DNA from: Verrucomicrobiota bacterium
Lineage (GTDB): Bacteria; Verrucomicrobiota; Verrucomicrobiia; Chthoniobacterales; UBA10450
Assembly: GCA_003220155.1 (NCBI GenBank)
Contig: QHRO01000220.1
Span: 1-33,458, forward strand
Direction: 5' to 3'
Length of the DNA stretch: 33,458 nucleotides
Part shown: piece after piece, positions 15,671 through 24,137 of the stretch
Layout: every line of letters starts with the position of its first letter
Numbering within the stretch: position 1 is the stretch's first letter
Made by a program: the position numbers and the translations under genes
Notes under the pieces: generated by a model
What the model saw: only the letters and a program-made list of their open reading frames with translations
What the model was told of the DNA's origin: nothing
Database searches by the model: none

Positions 15671-16633
15671 ATGTTCGCGCTTCAACCGGAGATGAAGATA
15701 TTTAGCGGTTCGGCCAACCGCGAGCTAGCCCAGCGCATTTGCAATTATATTGGGGTGCCGCTTGGTCAGGCCACGATCAGTGCGTTTCCCGACGGCGAGA
15801 CCTACGTCAAAATCGAGGAGAACATTCGTGGGCGCGATGTTTTTATTATTCAGCCCACTTGTCCCCCGACCAACGATCATTTGATGGAGTTGCTCATCAT
15901 GGTGGATGCGGCGCGACGAGCCAGCGCTGATCGCATCACCGCGGTGATCCCTTTTTTTGGATATGCACGACAGGATCGAAAAGATAAACCGCGTGTTCCA
16001 ATAACGGCCAAGCTGATCGCCAATCTCCTGGTGGCAGCTGGTGTTCATCGCGTGTTGACGATGGATCTTCATGCGCAGCAGGTGCAGGGATTTTTCGATA
16101 TCCCGGTCGATCACCTCTATTCCATGCCGGTATTGATCAAATATCTTCGGCAAAAATTGACGCGGCAAACGGTGATCGTGTCGCCGGACGTAGGTGGATT
16201 GAAGATGGCGTCGGCCTACTCCCAGGCGCTCGGCGCGGGCCTGGCGATCGTGGCAAAACAGCGGAAGAGCGCCACCGAAACCCAGGCCCTATATGTCATC
16301 GGTGAAGTGGAGGGTTGCGATATTTTGCTGGCCGACGATTTGACCGAAACGGCGGGCACACTCACTTCAGCAGCGACCATTTTAAAGAAACATGGCGCAC
16401 TCGATATTTATGCGGCGGTCGCACATGCGGTGCTGGTCGATGTCGCTATCCCGCGGTTGCAAAAATCCGAAATTAAGGAATTAGTAACGACCAACAGCAT
16501 TCCGGTGCGCGCGATCGAAGGTTTTCCGGTCGAGGTGCAGTGCGTTTCGGAACTTCTCGGCGAAGGGATGAAGCGGATTCATAATGATGAATCGGTTTCG
16601 TCGCTGTTCAAAATTGATAATGGCAAAGGTTAA
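15671..16633 (+). CDS. prs: ribose-phosphate pyrophosphokinase (PRPP synthetase)
   Basis: Makes phosphoribosyl pyrophosphate from ribose 5-phosphate and ATP, feeding purine, pyrimidine, NAD, His and Trp synthesis. 320 residues from the ATG at 15671 (a later ATG at 15692 starting MKIFSGSANREL is the more conserved beginning and is also possible; a TTG at 15659 is less likely). Marks include KIFSGSANRELA, ATISAFPDGETYVKIEENIRG, ATP-site FFGYARQDRKDKPR, the catalytic MDLHAQQVQGFFDIPVD segment, and the ribose-phosphate loop DDLTETAGT (usually DDMIDTAGT). Stop is 2 nt before rplY, so the two are cotranscribed. First gene of the prs-rplY-pth-rpsF-ssb unit. Confidence 0.96.
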   Translation: MFALQPEMKIFSGSANRELAQRICNYIGVPLGQATISAFPDGETYVKIEENIRGRDVFIIQPTCPPTNDHLMELLIMVDAARRASADRITAVIPFFGYARQDRKDKPRVPITAKLIANLLVAAGVHRVLTMDLHAQQVQGFFDIPVDHLYSMPVLIKYLRQKLTRQTVIVSPDVGGLKMASAYSQALGAGLAIVAKQRKSATETQALYVIGEVEGCDILLADDLTETAGTLTSAATILKKHGALDIYAAVAHAVLVDVAIPRLQKSEIKELVTTNSIPVRAIEGFPVEVQCVSELLGEGMKRIHNDESVSSLFKIDNGKG

Positions 16634-16635
16634 GT

Positions 16636-17355
16636 ATGGCTAAGCAAGTAAAACTGGCAGCGGAGCGCCGCGAGACGATCGGCCGCTCGGCGATGCGCAA
16701 GTTGAAGGGACGCGGAATAATTCCAGCCATTGTCTACGGCGGCAAGGATAAGCCGCAACCGCTGCAGGTCTCGCGTCGCGACATCAACGTGATGCTCAGT
16801 CATGCGTCCGGGGAAAACATTCTGGTAGAACTTGAGATCGCCGGCGAGAAGAGCTCGCGGATGGCGATGATCCAGGAAATTCAACATTCCCCGGTGGGCG
16901 GTGATGTATTGCACGTCGATTTCCATGCTGTTTCGATGGACGAGCAAATCGAGGCCGATATCCCACTCGAAGCATCCGGCACCGCAAATGGCGTCAAAAA
17001 TTTTGGCGGCTTGCTTGAACAAAACTTGCGTGCGCTGGCGGTGGAATGTCTGCCGCGCGATCTGCCGGACAAAATTACGGTGGACGTTTCCGCGTTGAAC
17101 ATTGGCGATTCGATTCACGTTCGCGACATCAAGTTGCCCGACGGTGTAACGGCAAAAACGCCAGTCGATCTTACGGCGTTCTCCGTGCTTGCCCCGGTGG
17201 TGGAAGAGGAGCCGGTCGCGCCGGTGGCCGAAGCGGCGGCTGGTCCGGAAGTGATCAAGGAAAAGAAAGAGGAAGGCGAGGCAGCGGCGCCGACGGCGAC
17301 CGGTGCACCGAAAGCAGCCGCTCCGGCTGCCAAAGAGAAGGAAGCCAAGAAATAA
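16636..17355 (+). CDS. rplY: 50S ribosomal protein L25/general stress protein Ctc
   Basis: 239 residues. L25 binds 5S rRNA in the large subunit. The N-terminal 5S-binding domain (about 1-95) starts VKLAAERRETIGRSAMRKLKGRGIIPAIVYGG, and the second TL5/Ctc beta domain (about 96-185) includes EADIPLEASGTANGVKNFGGLLEQ and LPRDLPDKITVDVSALNIGDSIHV. The two-domain form matches Ctc/TL5 rather than the short E. coli L25. A long Ala/Glu/Lys-rich, low-complexity tail (about 190-239) follows and is probably disordered. Gene order prs-ctc-pth is a widespread conserved linkage in bacteria and supports all three assignments. Confidence 0.95.
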   Translation: MAKQVKLAAERRETIGRSAMRKLKGRGIIPAIVYGGKDKPQPLQVSRRDINVMLSHASGENILVELEIAGEKSSRMAMIQEIQHSPVGGDVLHVDFHAVSMDEQIEADIPLEASGTANGVKNFGGLLEQNLRALAVECLPRDLPDKITVDVSALNIGDSIHVRDIKLPDGVTAKTPVDLTAFSVLAPVVEEEPVAPVAEAAAGPEVIKEKKEEGEAAAPTATGAPKAAAPAAKEKEAKK

Positions 17356-17385
17356 TCCGTGTTTATTGGTTAGTTTTTACACGGT

Positions 17386-17967
17386 GTGGAAGAAAAGATT
17401 CCGCAGATTCGTTTAATTGCGGGCTTGGGGAATCCCGGACCAGAATATGCGGGCACGCGCCACAACGTCGGCTTCATGGTGGTCGATCATCTTGCCGCCC
17501 AGTTTGGATCAAGCTGGGAGAAATCTACCAAGTGGGGCGCGCTCACGTCGAAACACGGCGATACTTTGTTGGCGAAACCGATGAGTTTCATGAATCGAAG
17601 CGGTTATCCACTCGTCGCCATCGCGCAGTTCTACAAAATTGCGCCATCGGAAATTCTGGTGGTGCTGGATGACCTGGCCTTGCCTCTCGGCCGCATTCGG
17701 ATTCGGCCCGGTGGTGGTACCGGTGGCCATAACGGGTTGGAATCAATTATTATGCAATTTGGAACGGAGGAAATTCCGCGACTCCGCATCGGGATTGGCG
17801 CAGCGCCTCGCGACAGCGGAGTCGATTATGTGCTTGGCCGGTTTTTCGAGGAAGAACGACCGCTATTGAAATCGGCGATCGAACGTGGTGCCCAAGCGAT
17901 CGAATGCGCCGTTGACAATGGCGTCGTTTCCGCGATGAACACGTTCAACCAAATTCAAGAACCATGA
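17386..17967 (+). CDS. pth: peptidyl-tRNA hydrolase
   Basis: Releases peptides from prematurely dropped peptidyl-tRNA so that the tRNA can be recycled. 193 residues from a GTG codon. The conserved start LIAGLGNPGPEYAGTRHNVGFM carries the catalytic His26. Other marks are KPMSFMNRSG with Asn and VVLDDLALPLGRIRIRPGGGTGGHNGLESI with the catalytic Asp and the substrate-binding Gly-rich loop, plus RLRIGIGAAP. Length is normal. The TGA stop overlaps the ATG of rpsF (ATGA), indicating translational coupling, and the gene lies 30 nt after rplY. Confidence 0.96.
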   Translation: MEEKIPQIRLIAGLGNPGPEYAGTRHNVGFMVVDHLAAQFGSSWEKSTKWGALTSKHGDTLLAKPMSFMNRSGYPLVAIAQFYKIAPSEILVVLDDLALPLGRIRIRPGGGTGGHNGLESIIMQFGTEEIPRLRIGIGAAPRDSGVDYVLGRFFEEERPLLKSAIERGAQAIECAVDNGVVSAMNTFNQIQEP

Positions 17968-18293
17968 TGAATCGTTACGAAGCACTGGTCGTCCTTAATA
18001 CCCAGGGGAAAGACGACACCGTAAAAGAGGTGGTCGACCGGCTGGAATCGGAGTTTGAAAAAGAAGGGGCCAAGATCGAGCAAGTGCAAAAGATGGATAA
18101 ACGCCAATTTTCCTACGCCGCCGGCGAACTGGACGCGGGGCACTACGTGAATTTCGTTTTCAATGCCGATCCGCGGCTGATTGCGAAGTTGCGGGCGAAA
18201 TGCAAACTCGATCCCGAGGTTTATCGCCAGCACTTTCAACGGTTGAAGCCAAAAAGTGAAAAGACACCGAAAAAGGTCGCGGCCGAACAATAA
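17964..18293 (+). CDS. rpsF: 30S ribosomal protein S6
   Basis: 109 residues. S6 forms a dimer with S18 on the platform of the 30S subunit. It starts [44 protein letters not shown], followed by [26 protein letters not shown], the ferredoxin-like S6 fold. The second of two adjacent ATGs (17967) may be the true start; the first overlaps the pth stop. In many bacteria rpsF is followed by ssb, rpsR and rplI. Here ssb follows, but rpsR and rplI do not, so the S18 partner and L9 are encoded elsewhere. C-terminus is Lys-rich. Confidence 0.95.
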   Translation: MMNRYEALVVLNTQGKDDTVKEVVDRLESEFEKEGAKIEQVQKMDKRQFSYAAGELDAGHYVNFVFNADPRLIAKLRAKCKLDPEVYRQHFQRLKPKSEKTPKKVAAEQ

Positions 18294-18310
18294 CTTCGCT
18301 AAAAGGAGGC

Positions 18311-18766
18311 ATGGCGAGTTTTAATAAAGTCATTTTGCTTGGAAATCTTACCCGCGATCCCGAAGTGCGTTATACGCCAAAAGGAAGCGCGGTGGCGGAT
18401 CTTGGAATTGCGGTGAATCGGCAATACACGTTGGAGAACGGCGAGAAGCGCGAGGAGGTCACATTTGTGGATGTCACTTTCTGGGGACGCACGGCGGAAG
18501 TCGCCGGTGAATATCTGAAAAAAGGGCGGCCGGTTTTTATTGAGGGCCGCCTCCAGCTCGATACCTGGGACGACAAACAGTCGGGACAAAAGCGGAGCAA
18601 GCTGAAGGTAATCGGGGAAACGATGCAAATGCTGGGAAGTCCTCGCAGTGGTGGTGCTGCTAATGGCGGCGATGAGGGTGATCGCGCTGGGCGCGTTGGC
18701 AAACCGGTTGCGCCGCCGAAATCCGCTGCGGCTGCCGAGGCGGACGAAGACGAAATTCCATTTTGA
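18311..18766 (+). CDS. ssb: single-stranded DNA-binding protein
   Basis: 151 residues. Binds ssDNA during replication, recombination and repair. The OB-fold covers about 1-110: [37 protein letters not shown], then [45 protein letters not shown] disordered Gly/Ala/Pro linker follows and the acidic tip reads EADEDEIPF, the docking tail for partner proteins. AAAAGGAGG ends only one base before the ATG, an unusually close Shine-Dalgarno spacing. Cotranscribed after rpsF (17 nt gap), and followed by dprA, whose product also handles ssDNA. Confidence 0.96.
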   Translation: MASFNKVILLGNLTRDPEVRYTPKGSAVADLGIAVNRQYTLENGEKREEVTFVDVTFWGRTAEVAGEYLKKGRPVFIEGRLQLDTWDDKQSGQKRSKLKVIGETMQMLGSPRSGGAANGGDEGDRAGRVGKPVAPPKSAAAAEADEDEIPF

Positions 18767-18833
18767 TCGACGGGCCGCTTGCGGTGTGGGTGCAACATAG
18801 AAGCGATTGACCTCAATCGCCCGCTCACACTCT

Positions 18834-19931
18834 ATGAATTCCACCGAAGCCTGTATCGCGCTCAACATGTTGCCGACGATGGGGCCCGTGCGGTTGCGCA
18901 GGCTCCTCGAAGTCTTTCGTCAACCGGAGCGCGTCCTCGCAGCCAAACGTGACGAACTGCGCAGAATCGAAGGGATTGGCAACGAAGTCGCGGAACAGAT
19001 TTCGAACTGGGAGTCGATTGTCGATCTGACCGCGGAGTTAAAAAGAATCTCCGATTTTGGTGCGAGCGTAATCACGCAGGAATTGCCGCTATATCCGAAG
19101 TCGCTGCGCGAAATTCATTCGCCACCCATTGTACTTTACGTTTCGGGCGAGTTACAGGAACGCGATCAACACGCCATTGGCATCATTGGCTCAAGACGGA
19201 CGACCCATTATGGGACCGAATCGGCTAAGAAACTATCTTACCAGCTGGCCTACGCCGGTTTGACAGTCATTAGCGGTCTGGCGCGTGGCATTGACACAGC
19301 GGCGCATCAGGGCGCGCTCGCGGCTAAAGGCCGCACTATCGCCGTGATCGGCTCGGGATTGTCGAAACTTTATCCTCCGGAAAATGCTGCACTCGCCGAA
19401 AAAATCCGCAGCGGAAATGGTGCGATCCTTTCCGAATTCTCGATGGAAATAGAACCCGATCGCCAGACATTTCCAATGCGCAACCGAATCATCAGTGGTT
19501 GGAGTCAGGGAATTTTAATTGTGGAAGCCGGTTTGAACAGCGGCGCTTTGATCACGGCGTCGCAGGCGATTGAGCAGGGCCGCTCGGTTTACGCCGTGCC
19601 AGGGCACATCAACGCCCCGAGCGCGATGGGATCCAACCGCTTGATTCAGCAAGGCGCAAAGCTTGTGATGGACGCCTCCGATATTCTGGATGATTTGCAG
19701 ATTCTCTTGCCCGAATCAAAACCAATCGCCGCTGCTACGCGGCCGTTGCCCGAATTATCGGAGTCGGAGCGCAGCGTCTATGACGCGATTGAAGCGAGTG
19801 AAACGGCCATCGATGCCATCGCGGCTAGATGCAACCTGCCGAGTCCGACGGTCTCTTCCGTTCTTTTGCGTCTGGAATTGAAACGGCTGGTTAAACAGTT
19901 GCCCGGCAAATACTTCGTAAAGTTGGGATAA
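18834..19931 (+). CDS. dprA: DNA-processing protein DprA/Smf
   Basis: Loads RecA onto incoming ssDNA in natural transformation. 365 residues from the ATG at 18834; a TTG upstream fits the frame but would add nine residues. N-terminal helical SAM/HhH-like part includes LRRLLEVFRQPERVLAAKRDELRRIEGIGNEVAEQI. The Rossmann-type domain begins GIIGSRRTTHYGTESAKKLSYQLAYAGLTVISGLARGIDTAAHQGAL, with AVIGSGLSKLYPPENAALAEKI, FPMRNRIISGWSQGILIVEAGLNSGALITASQAIEQGR and the VPGHINAPSAMGSNRLIQQGAKLV signature. A winged-helix DML1-like domain forms the C-terminus (about 305-365). The gene follows ssb by 67 bp. Confidence 0.95.
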   Translation: MNSTEACIALNMLPTMGPVRLRRLLEVFRQPERVLAAKRDELRRIEGIGNEVAEQISNWESIVDLTAELKRISDFGASVITQELPLYPKSLREIHSPPIVLYVSGELQERDQHAIGIIGSRRTTHYGTESAKKLSYQLAYAGLTVISGLARGIDTAAHQGALAAKGRTIAVIGSGLSKLYPPENAALAEKIRSGNGAILSEFSMEIEPDRQTFPMRNRIISGWSQGILIVEAGLNSGALITASQAIEQGRSVYAVPGHINAPSAMGSNRLIQQGAKLVMDASDILDDLQILLPESKPIAAATRPLPELSESERSVYDAIEASETAIDAIAARCNLPSPTVSSVLLRLELKRLVKQLPGKYFVKLG

Positions 19932-20015
19932 GCCTTCTGATCCGGCATCTCGCCCGGGTCTTGCTTTTACCAATTTGCAATTCGGGCGAAGCTGAGCTTC
20001 GATTCCACCCTTTTC

Positions 20016-22496
20016 ATGTCCAAAACTCTGATCATCGCCGAAAAGCCAAGCGTGGCCATTGACCTCGCCCGCGTTCTCGGAGTCAAGAAATCAGGCGATC
20101 ACTACGAGAACGATCGTTATGTGATCTCGTCGGCGGTCGGCCACGTGGTCGAAATGATTCCGCCAGAGGGCGCGGAAGTGAAACGGGGAAAGTGGAAGCT
20201 CGAGAATCTTCCAGTGTTGCCTGACCACTTTGATCTCGTGCCGAAGGAAAAGACCAAAGACCGTTTGTATTTGCTCAAGAAACTGGCCAACCGGCCGGAT
20301 GTGACCGAGATTATCAATGCCTGCGATGCTGGTCGTGAAGGCGAGCTGATTTTCCGCAATACCATGCGCTGGATCGGAGGGAAAAAACCGACGCGCAGAC
20401 TTTGGTTACAATCGATGACGGCCGACTCAATTCGGGCCGGATTTGAGCATCTTCGTTCGGAACAAGAGATGCGGCCACTGGCCGACGCCGCCCGGTCACG
20501 GGCGGAGAGCGACTGGCTCGTCGGCATCAATGCCACCCGTGCGCTGACTTCTTTCAATTCGCGCAGCGGCGGATTTCAAATGACTGCCGCGGGCCGGGTG
20601 CAGACGCCGACGCTGGCCATTCTGGCTGGTCGTGAAGAAAAAATCCGCGGGTTCAAGCCACGGTCATATTTCGAAGTTCATGCTGAATTCGGTGTCGAGG
20701 CAGGAAGCTATCGTGGCCGCTGGTTCGATGAGAACTTTAAGAAAGATGGAGACGAAGACGCGCGAGCGGAGCGGATTTGGGGTCGGGAAAGAGCCGCGGA
20801 AATCGAACAGAAATGCACCGGTAAGACCGGCGTCGTCACCGAGGAGAAAAAGCCATCTACTCAGCTTTCGCCACTTCTTTATGACCTAACGACTCTCCAG
20901 CGGGAAGCGAATAACCGTTTTGGTTTGCACGCTCGACGGACATTGCAATTGGCCCAGGCACTTTACGAGAAGCACAAGGTGCTGACTTATCCGCGGACCG
21001 ATTCGCGTTATTTGCCGGAGGATAATCTCGCCCAGGTCCGCAAAGTGATGTCGACTTTCAACGACCCGACATTGGCCCGGCATGCCAAGAAGGCATTGAA
21101 CAACGATTGGGTGAAGCCAACCAAGCGCGTCTTCAATAACGCAAAGGTCAGCGATCACCACGCTATTATTCCAACGGGCGCTTCGCCTGCGCGTCTCGAC
21201 GAATTTGAGCGAAAGATTTACGATATGGTCGCGCGTAGGACCATCGCGGTTTTTTATCCGGCGGCACAATTCGAGGTGACCACGCGCATTACCCGAGTCG
21301 AAGGTGAGCCTTTCAAAACCGATGGAAAGATCATCGTCGATCCAGGTTGGCTCGCGGTTTACGGCAAAGAGGCGGGCAGCGAAGACGATCAGGCGATCGT
21401 TCCCGTTACGCCTAACGAATCGGCCAGAGTGCTTGCCGGTGAGATCAAGGAAAATGAAACGAAGCCACCGGCACGTTTCACCGAAGCGACTCTACTCTCA
21501 GCGATGGAAGGCGCGGGAAAATTGGTCGAGGACGAAGAACTGCGCGAGGCGATGCGCGAACGCGGGCTCGGTACTCCAGCGACGCGCTCGCAAATCATCG
21601 AAGGTCTGATTCACGATGGTTACATCGAACGCAAAGGGAAGGAGCTGATCGTCACTGCCAAGGGGTTGTCCTTGATCACGCTGCTCCGAAATCTGCACAC
21701 CGATGTGCTATGCACACCGGAAATGACCGGCGAATGGGAATCGCGTCTCAAACAAATGGCGCACGGCAAACTCGATCGCCGGCATTTCATGGAAGGCATC
21801 CGCGATCTAACGCGCGAGATCGTCGAGAACGTCCGCAATTTTCGCGGCGAAACAATCGAGGGCGAATACGCCACCATCGACGCCAAATGTCCCAACTGTG
21901 GCGGAGGCCCGATCAAGGAAGATTACAAAACCTTCCGCTGCCTAAACTGTGATTGGTTGATGTGGAAGACAATGGCCTCGCGACAATTTGAGCCGGAGGA
22001 AGTCCACGAATTGTTAGCAAAAGGGCGAGTGGGGCCGCTCCAGGGTTTCCGCAGTAAAATGGGGCGACCTTTCGAAGCTGTAGTTAAGCTTGGGGCGGAG
22101 AAGAAACCACTGTTCGATTTTGGTGAGAACGGTCTCGATGCCGAGCAAAAGATCGACACGGAAAAACATGAAGCGCTCGGATTGTGCCCGGTCTGCCACA
22201 AGGGGCGGGTTTATGTTCTGGATCGTTCCTGTGCCTGCGAGAACGCCATCGCAACACCCAAGACATGCAACTTTCGCATTAGTAAAAACATCTTGCATCG
22301 CGAAATTCCAAAAGAACAGGTGCAGAAACTGATTACGACCGGAAAAACCGATCTTCTGCACAAATTTATTTCCAAAAAAGGCCGCGCCTTTTCCGCTTAC
22401 CTCAAACTGGAAAACGGAAAAGTTGGTTTCGAGTTCGAAGAAAAAAAGGCGAGACCAAAGAAAAAAATTGCCGCGCCCAGAGCTGCTCCAGCCTAA
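20016..22496 (+). CDS. topB: type IA DNA topoisomerase (topoisomerase III family)
   Basis: 826 residues. Cuts one DNA strand through a 5'-phosphotyrosine link, relaxing or decatenating DNA. TOPRIM domain at about 1-140 with KTLIIAEKPSVAIDLARVLG and ACDAGREGELIFR; active-site Tyr325 in LTYPRTDSRYLPED; the motif GRVQTPTLAIL at about 193-203. After the core (about 600 residues), a zinc ribbon CPNCGGG...CLNC follows, then C-terminal Topo C repeat modules, including LLAKGRVGPLQGFRSKMGRPFEA, a second Cys cluster (CPVCHKG...CAC) and LITTGKTDLLHKFISKKGRAFSAYL. Domain order is that of TopB proteins with extra C-terminal repeats. It follows dprA by 84 bp. Distinction from TopA rests on the AEKPS start and tail modules. 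Confidence 0.92.
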   Translation: MSKTLIIAEKPSVAIDLARVLGVKKSGDHYENDRYVISSAVGHVVEMIPPEGAEVKRGKWKLENLPVLPDHFDLVPKEKTKDRLYLLKKLANRPDVTEIINACDAGREGELIFRNTMRWIGGKKPTRRLWLQSMTADSIRAGFEHLRSEQEMRPLADAARSRAESDWLVGINATRALTSFNSRSGGFQMTAAGRVQTPTLAILAGREEKIRGFKPRSYFEVHAEFGVEAGSYRGRWFDENFKKDGDEDARAERIWGRERAAEIEQKCTGKTGVVTEEKKPSTQLSPLLYDLTTLQREANNRFGLHARRTLQLAQALYEKHKVLTYPRTDSRYLPEDNLAQVRKVMSTFNDPTLARHAKKALNNDWVKPTKRVFNNAKVSDHHAIIPTGASPARLDEFERKIYDMVARRTIAVFYPAAQFEVTTRITRVEGEPFKTDGKIIVDPGWLAVYGKEAGSEDDQAIVPVTPNESARVLAGEIKENETKPPARFTEATLLSAMEGAGKLVEDEELREAMRERGLGTPATRSQIIEGLIHDGYIERKGKELIVTAKGLSLITLLRNLHTDVLCTPEMTGEWESRLKQMAHGKLDRRHFMEGIRDLTREIVENVRNFRGETIEGEYATIDAKCPNCGGGPIKEDYKTFRCLNCDWLMWKTMASRQFEPEEVHELLAKGRVGPLQGFRSKMGRPFEAVVKLGAEKKPLFDFGENGLDAEQKIDTEKHEALGLCPVCHKGRVYVLDRSCACENAIATPKTCNFRISKNILHREIPKEQVQKLITTGKTDLLHKFISKKGRAFSAYLKLENGKVGFEFEEKKARPKKKIAAPRAAPA

Positions 22497-22594
22497 GAAC
22501 ACCTCGTACCGCGGGCACAAGATTTGGGTCGTGTCCTTATTTGAATTGAGGCGACGGAACATAGGAAGTCCAGCCTGTAGCCTGCTGAGATTTT

Positions 22595-22624
22595 CTGTAG
22601 CGGCGGTCTATGACCGCCGGACAG
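22595..22624. repeat. palindromic repeat, CTGTAGCGGCGGTC family
   Basis: Palindrome CGGCGGTC/GACCGCCG with a 3-nt TAT loop (22601-22619), flanked by CTGT at the left and ACAG at the right. A second hairpin-like stretch, GGGGACGAAGTCCTCC, follows at about 22640-22655. Same family as 2938-2962. It lies in the 241-bp gap between topB and nrdR, which has no other feature I could identify. Confidence 0.65.
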
Positions 22625-22737
22625 GCGGGCTGTTTTCGCAGGGGACGAAGTCCTCCCTCGCCGGAAGCGGAGTCGTGCGATTGTTATTCGTGCATTGACG
22701 CCACAAGTTGTTGTGTGATACTGAGTGCTCCGACACT

Positions 22738-23235
22738 ATGCGTTGTCCAAAGTGCGGGTCGCGGGATGATAAGGTGATCGATTCGCGCCAGTCCCGGGAA
22801 GGCCTTAGCATTCGACGCCGCCGCGAATGTCTGAAATGCGCTTATCGTTATACCACGTATGAAGAAATCGAGCGCACCGATCTCCGTGTGATCAAGCGCG
22901 ATCGTTCTCATGAGCCTTTCGATCGGCGTAAGCTAGTCAACAGCTTGGCCAAGGCCTGTGAGAAACGTTCAATCGGTCTCGTCCTTCTGGAACAAGCGGT
23001 GGACGATGTCATTCACGAAATCGAGACCGGCGGGCGCGAAGTCACTTCGGCACAGATCGGCACGCACGTGATGGCAAAATTGCGCGATATCGATGAAGTC
23101 GCCTATCTCCGTTTCGCGTCGGTCCATCGCCGCTTTGAGCAGGCCGATGAGTTTGTCGACGCCATCCAGGCGTTGGGCCGTCGGGTGAAAACGAATGCGC
23201 AGCAGCGAGAACTTTTTCCCACGGAGAAACGCTAA
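22738..23235 (+). CDS. nrdR: transcriptional repressor NrdR
   Basis: 165-residue regulator of ribonucleotide reductase genes; senses (d)ATP. The zinc ribbon is at the very start (MRCPKCGSRDDKVIDSRQ, then CLKCAYRYTTYE), followed by an ATP-cone domain from VIKRDRSHEPFDRRKLVNSLAKACEKR to about residue 140 (YLRFASVHRRFEQADEFVDAI). The ATG at 22738 is exact for the family; an upstream TTG in frame is not. Its stop is 2 nt before the next gene, so the unknown protein that follows is cotranscribed and may share its control. No ribonucleotide reductase gene or clear NrdR-box pair is seen here. Confidence 0.96.
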   Translation: MRCPKCGSRDDKVIDSRQSREGLSIRRRRECLKCAYRYTTYEEIERTDLRVIKRDRSHEPFDRRKLVNSLAKACEKRSIGLVLLEQAVDDVIHEIETGGREVTSAQIGTHVMAKLRDIDEVAYLRFASVHRRFEQADEFVDAIQALGRRVKTNAQQRELFPTEKR

Positions 23236-23237
23236 GA

Positions 23238-23798
23238 ATGGTCGCGTTCAAGGAAGAATTTCCCTATTTGAAAGCTGAAACCGGCCAGCTTTTCGAATTT
23301 GATCGCGGGTGGTTGCGAGAAGCAATTACACGCGCAGCGAACGACGCGGGCTATCCCAGCTGGTGGCTGACCGATCACGTGACCGAAAGCATTGCCTTTT
23401 ATCTTCGGCTGCGGAATGACGAGAGCTTTATTGCTTTCAACCAGCTATCACAAACCGTGCGCTACGTTTTGAAAGTGATTGGCTACAAAGAAATCGTACC
23501 GCATTTCAGCCCCACGCCGCCGCCAGTAACGATTTCATTGTTTGAAATCGCTTACAGCGCCGGCGGCGGATATGAGCTGGCGTTTTTTGAAATGTTAACG
23601 CGCCGGCTGGAACTGCTCTTGCAAACCCAGGTTACCTCGGTGCAGCTGGTCGCGCTCAATCCCTGCGTGAAACATTTGCGCGGTACGCGCGTCTGGTCTC
23701 GGGCCTGCGATGTTTTGCGCGCGGAGATCGTTTGTTTCGTTCGCGAAAAACTTTCCGCGGTAAAAGGTTTGCCCGAATTAAACTGCTCGCTTCGTTAA
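23238..23798 (+). CDS. unknown protein cotranscribed with nrdR
   Basis: Not recognised. 186 residues, starting 2 nt after the nrdR stop. N-terminal part reads as a helical soluble protein (FDRGWLREAITRAANDAGYPSWWLTDHVTESIAFYLRLR). The first third, with REAITRAANDAGYPSWWLTDHVTESI, superficially resembles the helical part of an ATP-cone. The rest has FEIAYSAGGGYELAFFEMLTRRLELLL and a region with two Cys (LVALNPCVKHLRG; SRACDVLRAEIVCF). There is no signal peptide or membrane helix. The tight link to nrdR suggests a role in dNTP or stress control, which is only inference. Confidence 0.75.
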   Translation: MVAFKEEFPYLKAETGQLFEFDRGWLREAITRAANDAGYPSWWLTDHVTESIAFYLRLRNDESFIAFNQLSQTVRYVLKVIGYKEIVPHFSPTPPPVTISLFEIAYSAGGGYELAFFEMLTRRLELLLQTQVTSVQLVALNPCVKHLRGTRVWSRACDVLRAEIVCFVREKLSAVKGLPELNCSLR

Positions 23799-23801
23799 AT
23801 C

Positions 23802-24137
23802 GTGACGATTTTCGAGAAAATCATCGCTCGCGAAATTCCAGCTGACATTGTGCTGGAAAAAGAAAACCTGATTGCGTTTCGCGACGTCAACCCGCAGGCA
23901 CCGGTCCACGTTCTGATTGTTCCGAAGCGGGTGCTGCCGCGTTTGCTCGATGCCAAGGCAAGTGATCGTGAGCTATTGGGTGACCTGTTGTTGGCCGCGG
24001 CTGAAGTTGCAAAAAAACTCGAACTCAAAAACGGTTTTCGTGTCGTAGTTAACAGCGGGCCCGATGCGGGGGAAAGCGTGCCGCATTTGCACGTGCACGT
24101 GCTCGGGCAACGACAAATGAGTTGGCCGCCGGGCTAA
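23802..24137 (+). CDS. HIT-family (HINT-type) nucleotide hydrolase
   Basis: 111 residues from a GTG codon (MTIFEKIIAREIPADIVLEKENLIAFRDVNPQAPVHVLIVPK). Carries the histidine triad HLHVHVLG near the C-terminus (about 96-103) and the conserved NSGPDAGESVPHLH segment. HINT enzymes hydrolyse adenosine phosphoramidates and related AMP conjugates; the physiological substrate in bacteria is poorly known. It follows the unknown gene by 3 nt, at the end of the nrdR operon. Its stop codon overlaps, tail to tail by 4 bases, the stop of the VOC pseudogene on the opposite strand. Confidence 0.92.
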   Translation: MTIFEKIIAREIPADIVLEKENLIAFRDVNPQAPVHVLIVPKRVLPRLLDAKASDRELLGDLLLAAAEVAKKLELKNGFRVVVNSGPDAGESVPHLHVHVLGQRQMSWPPG

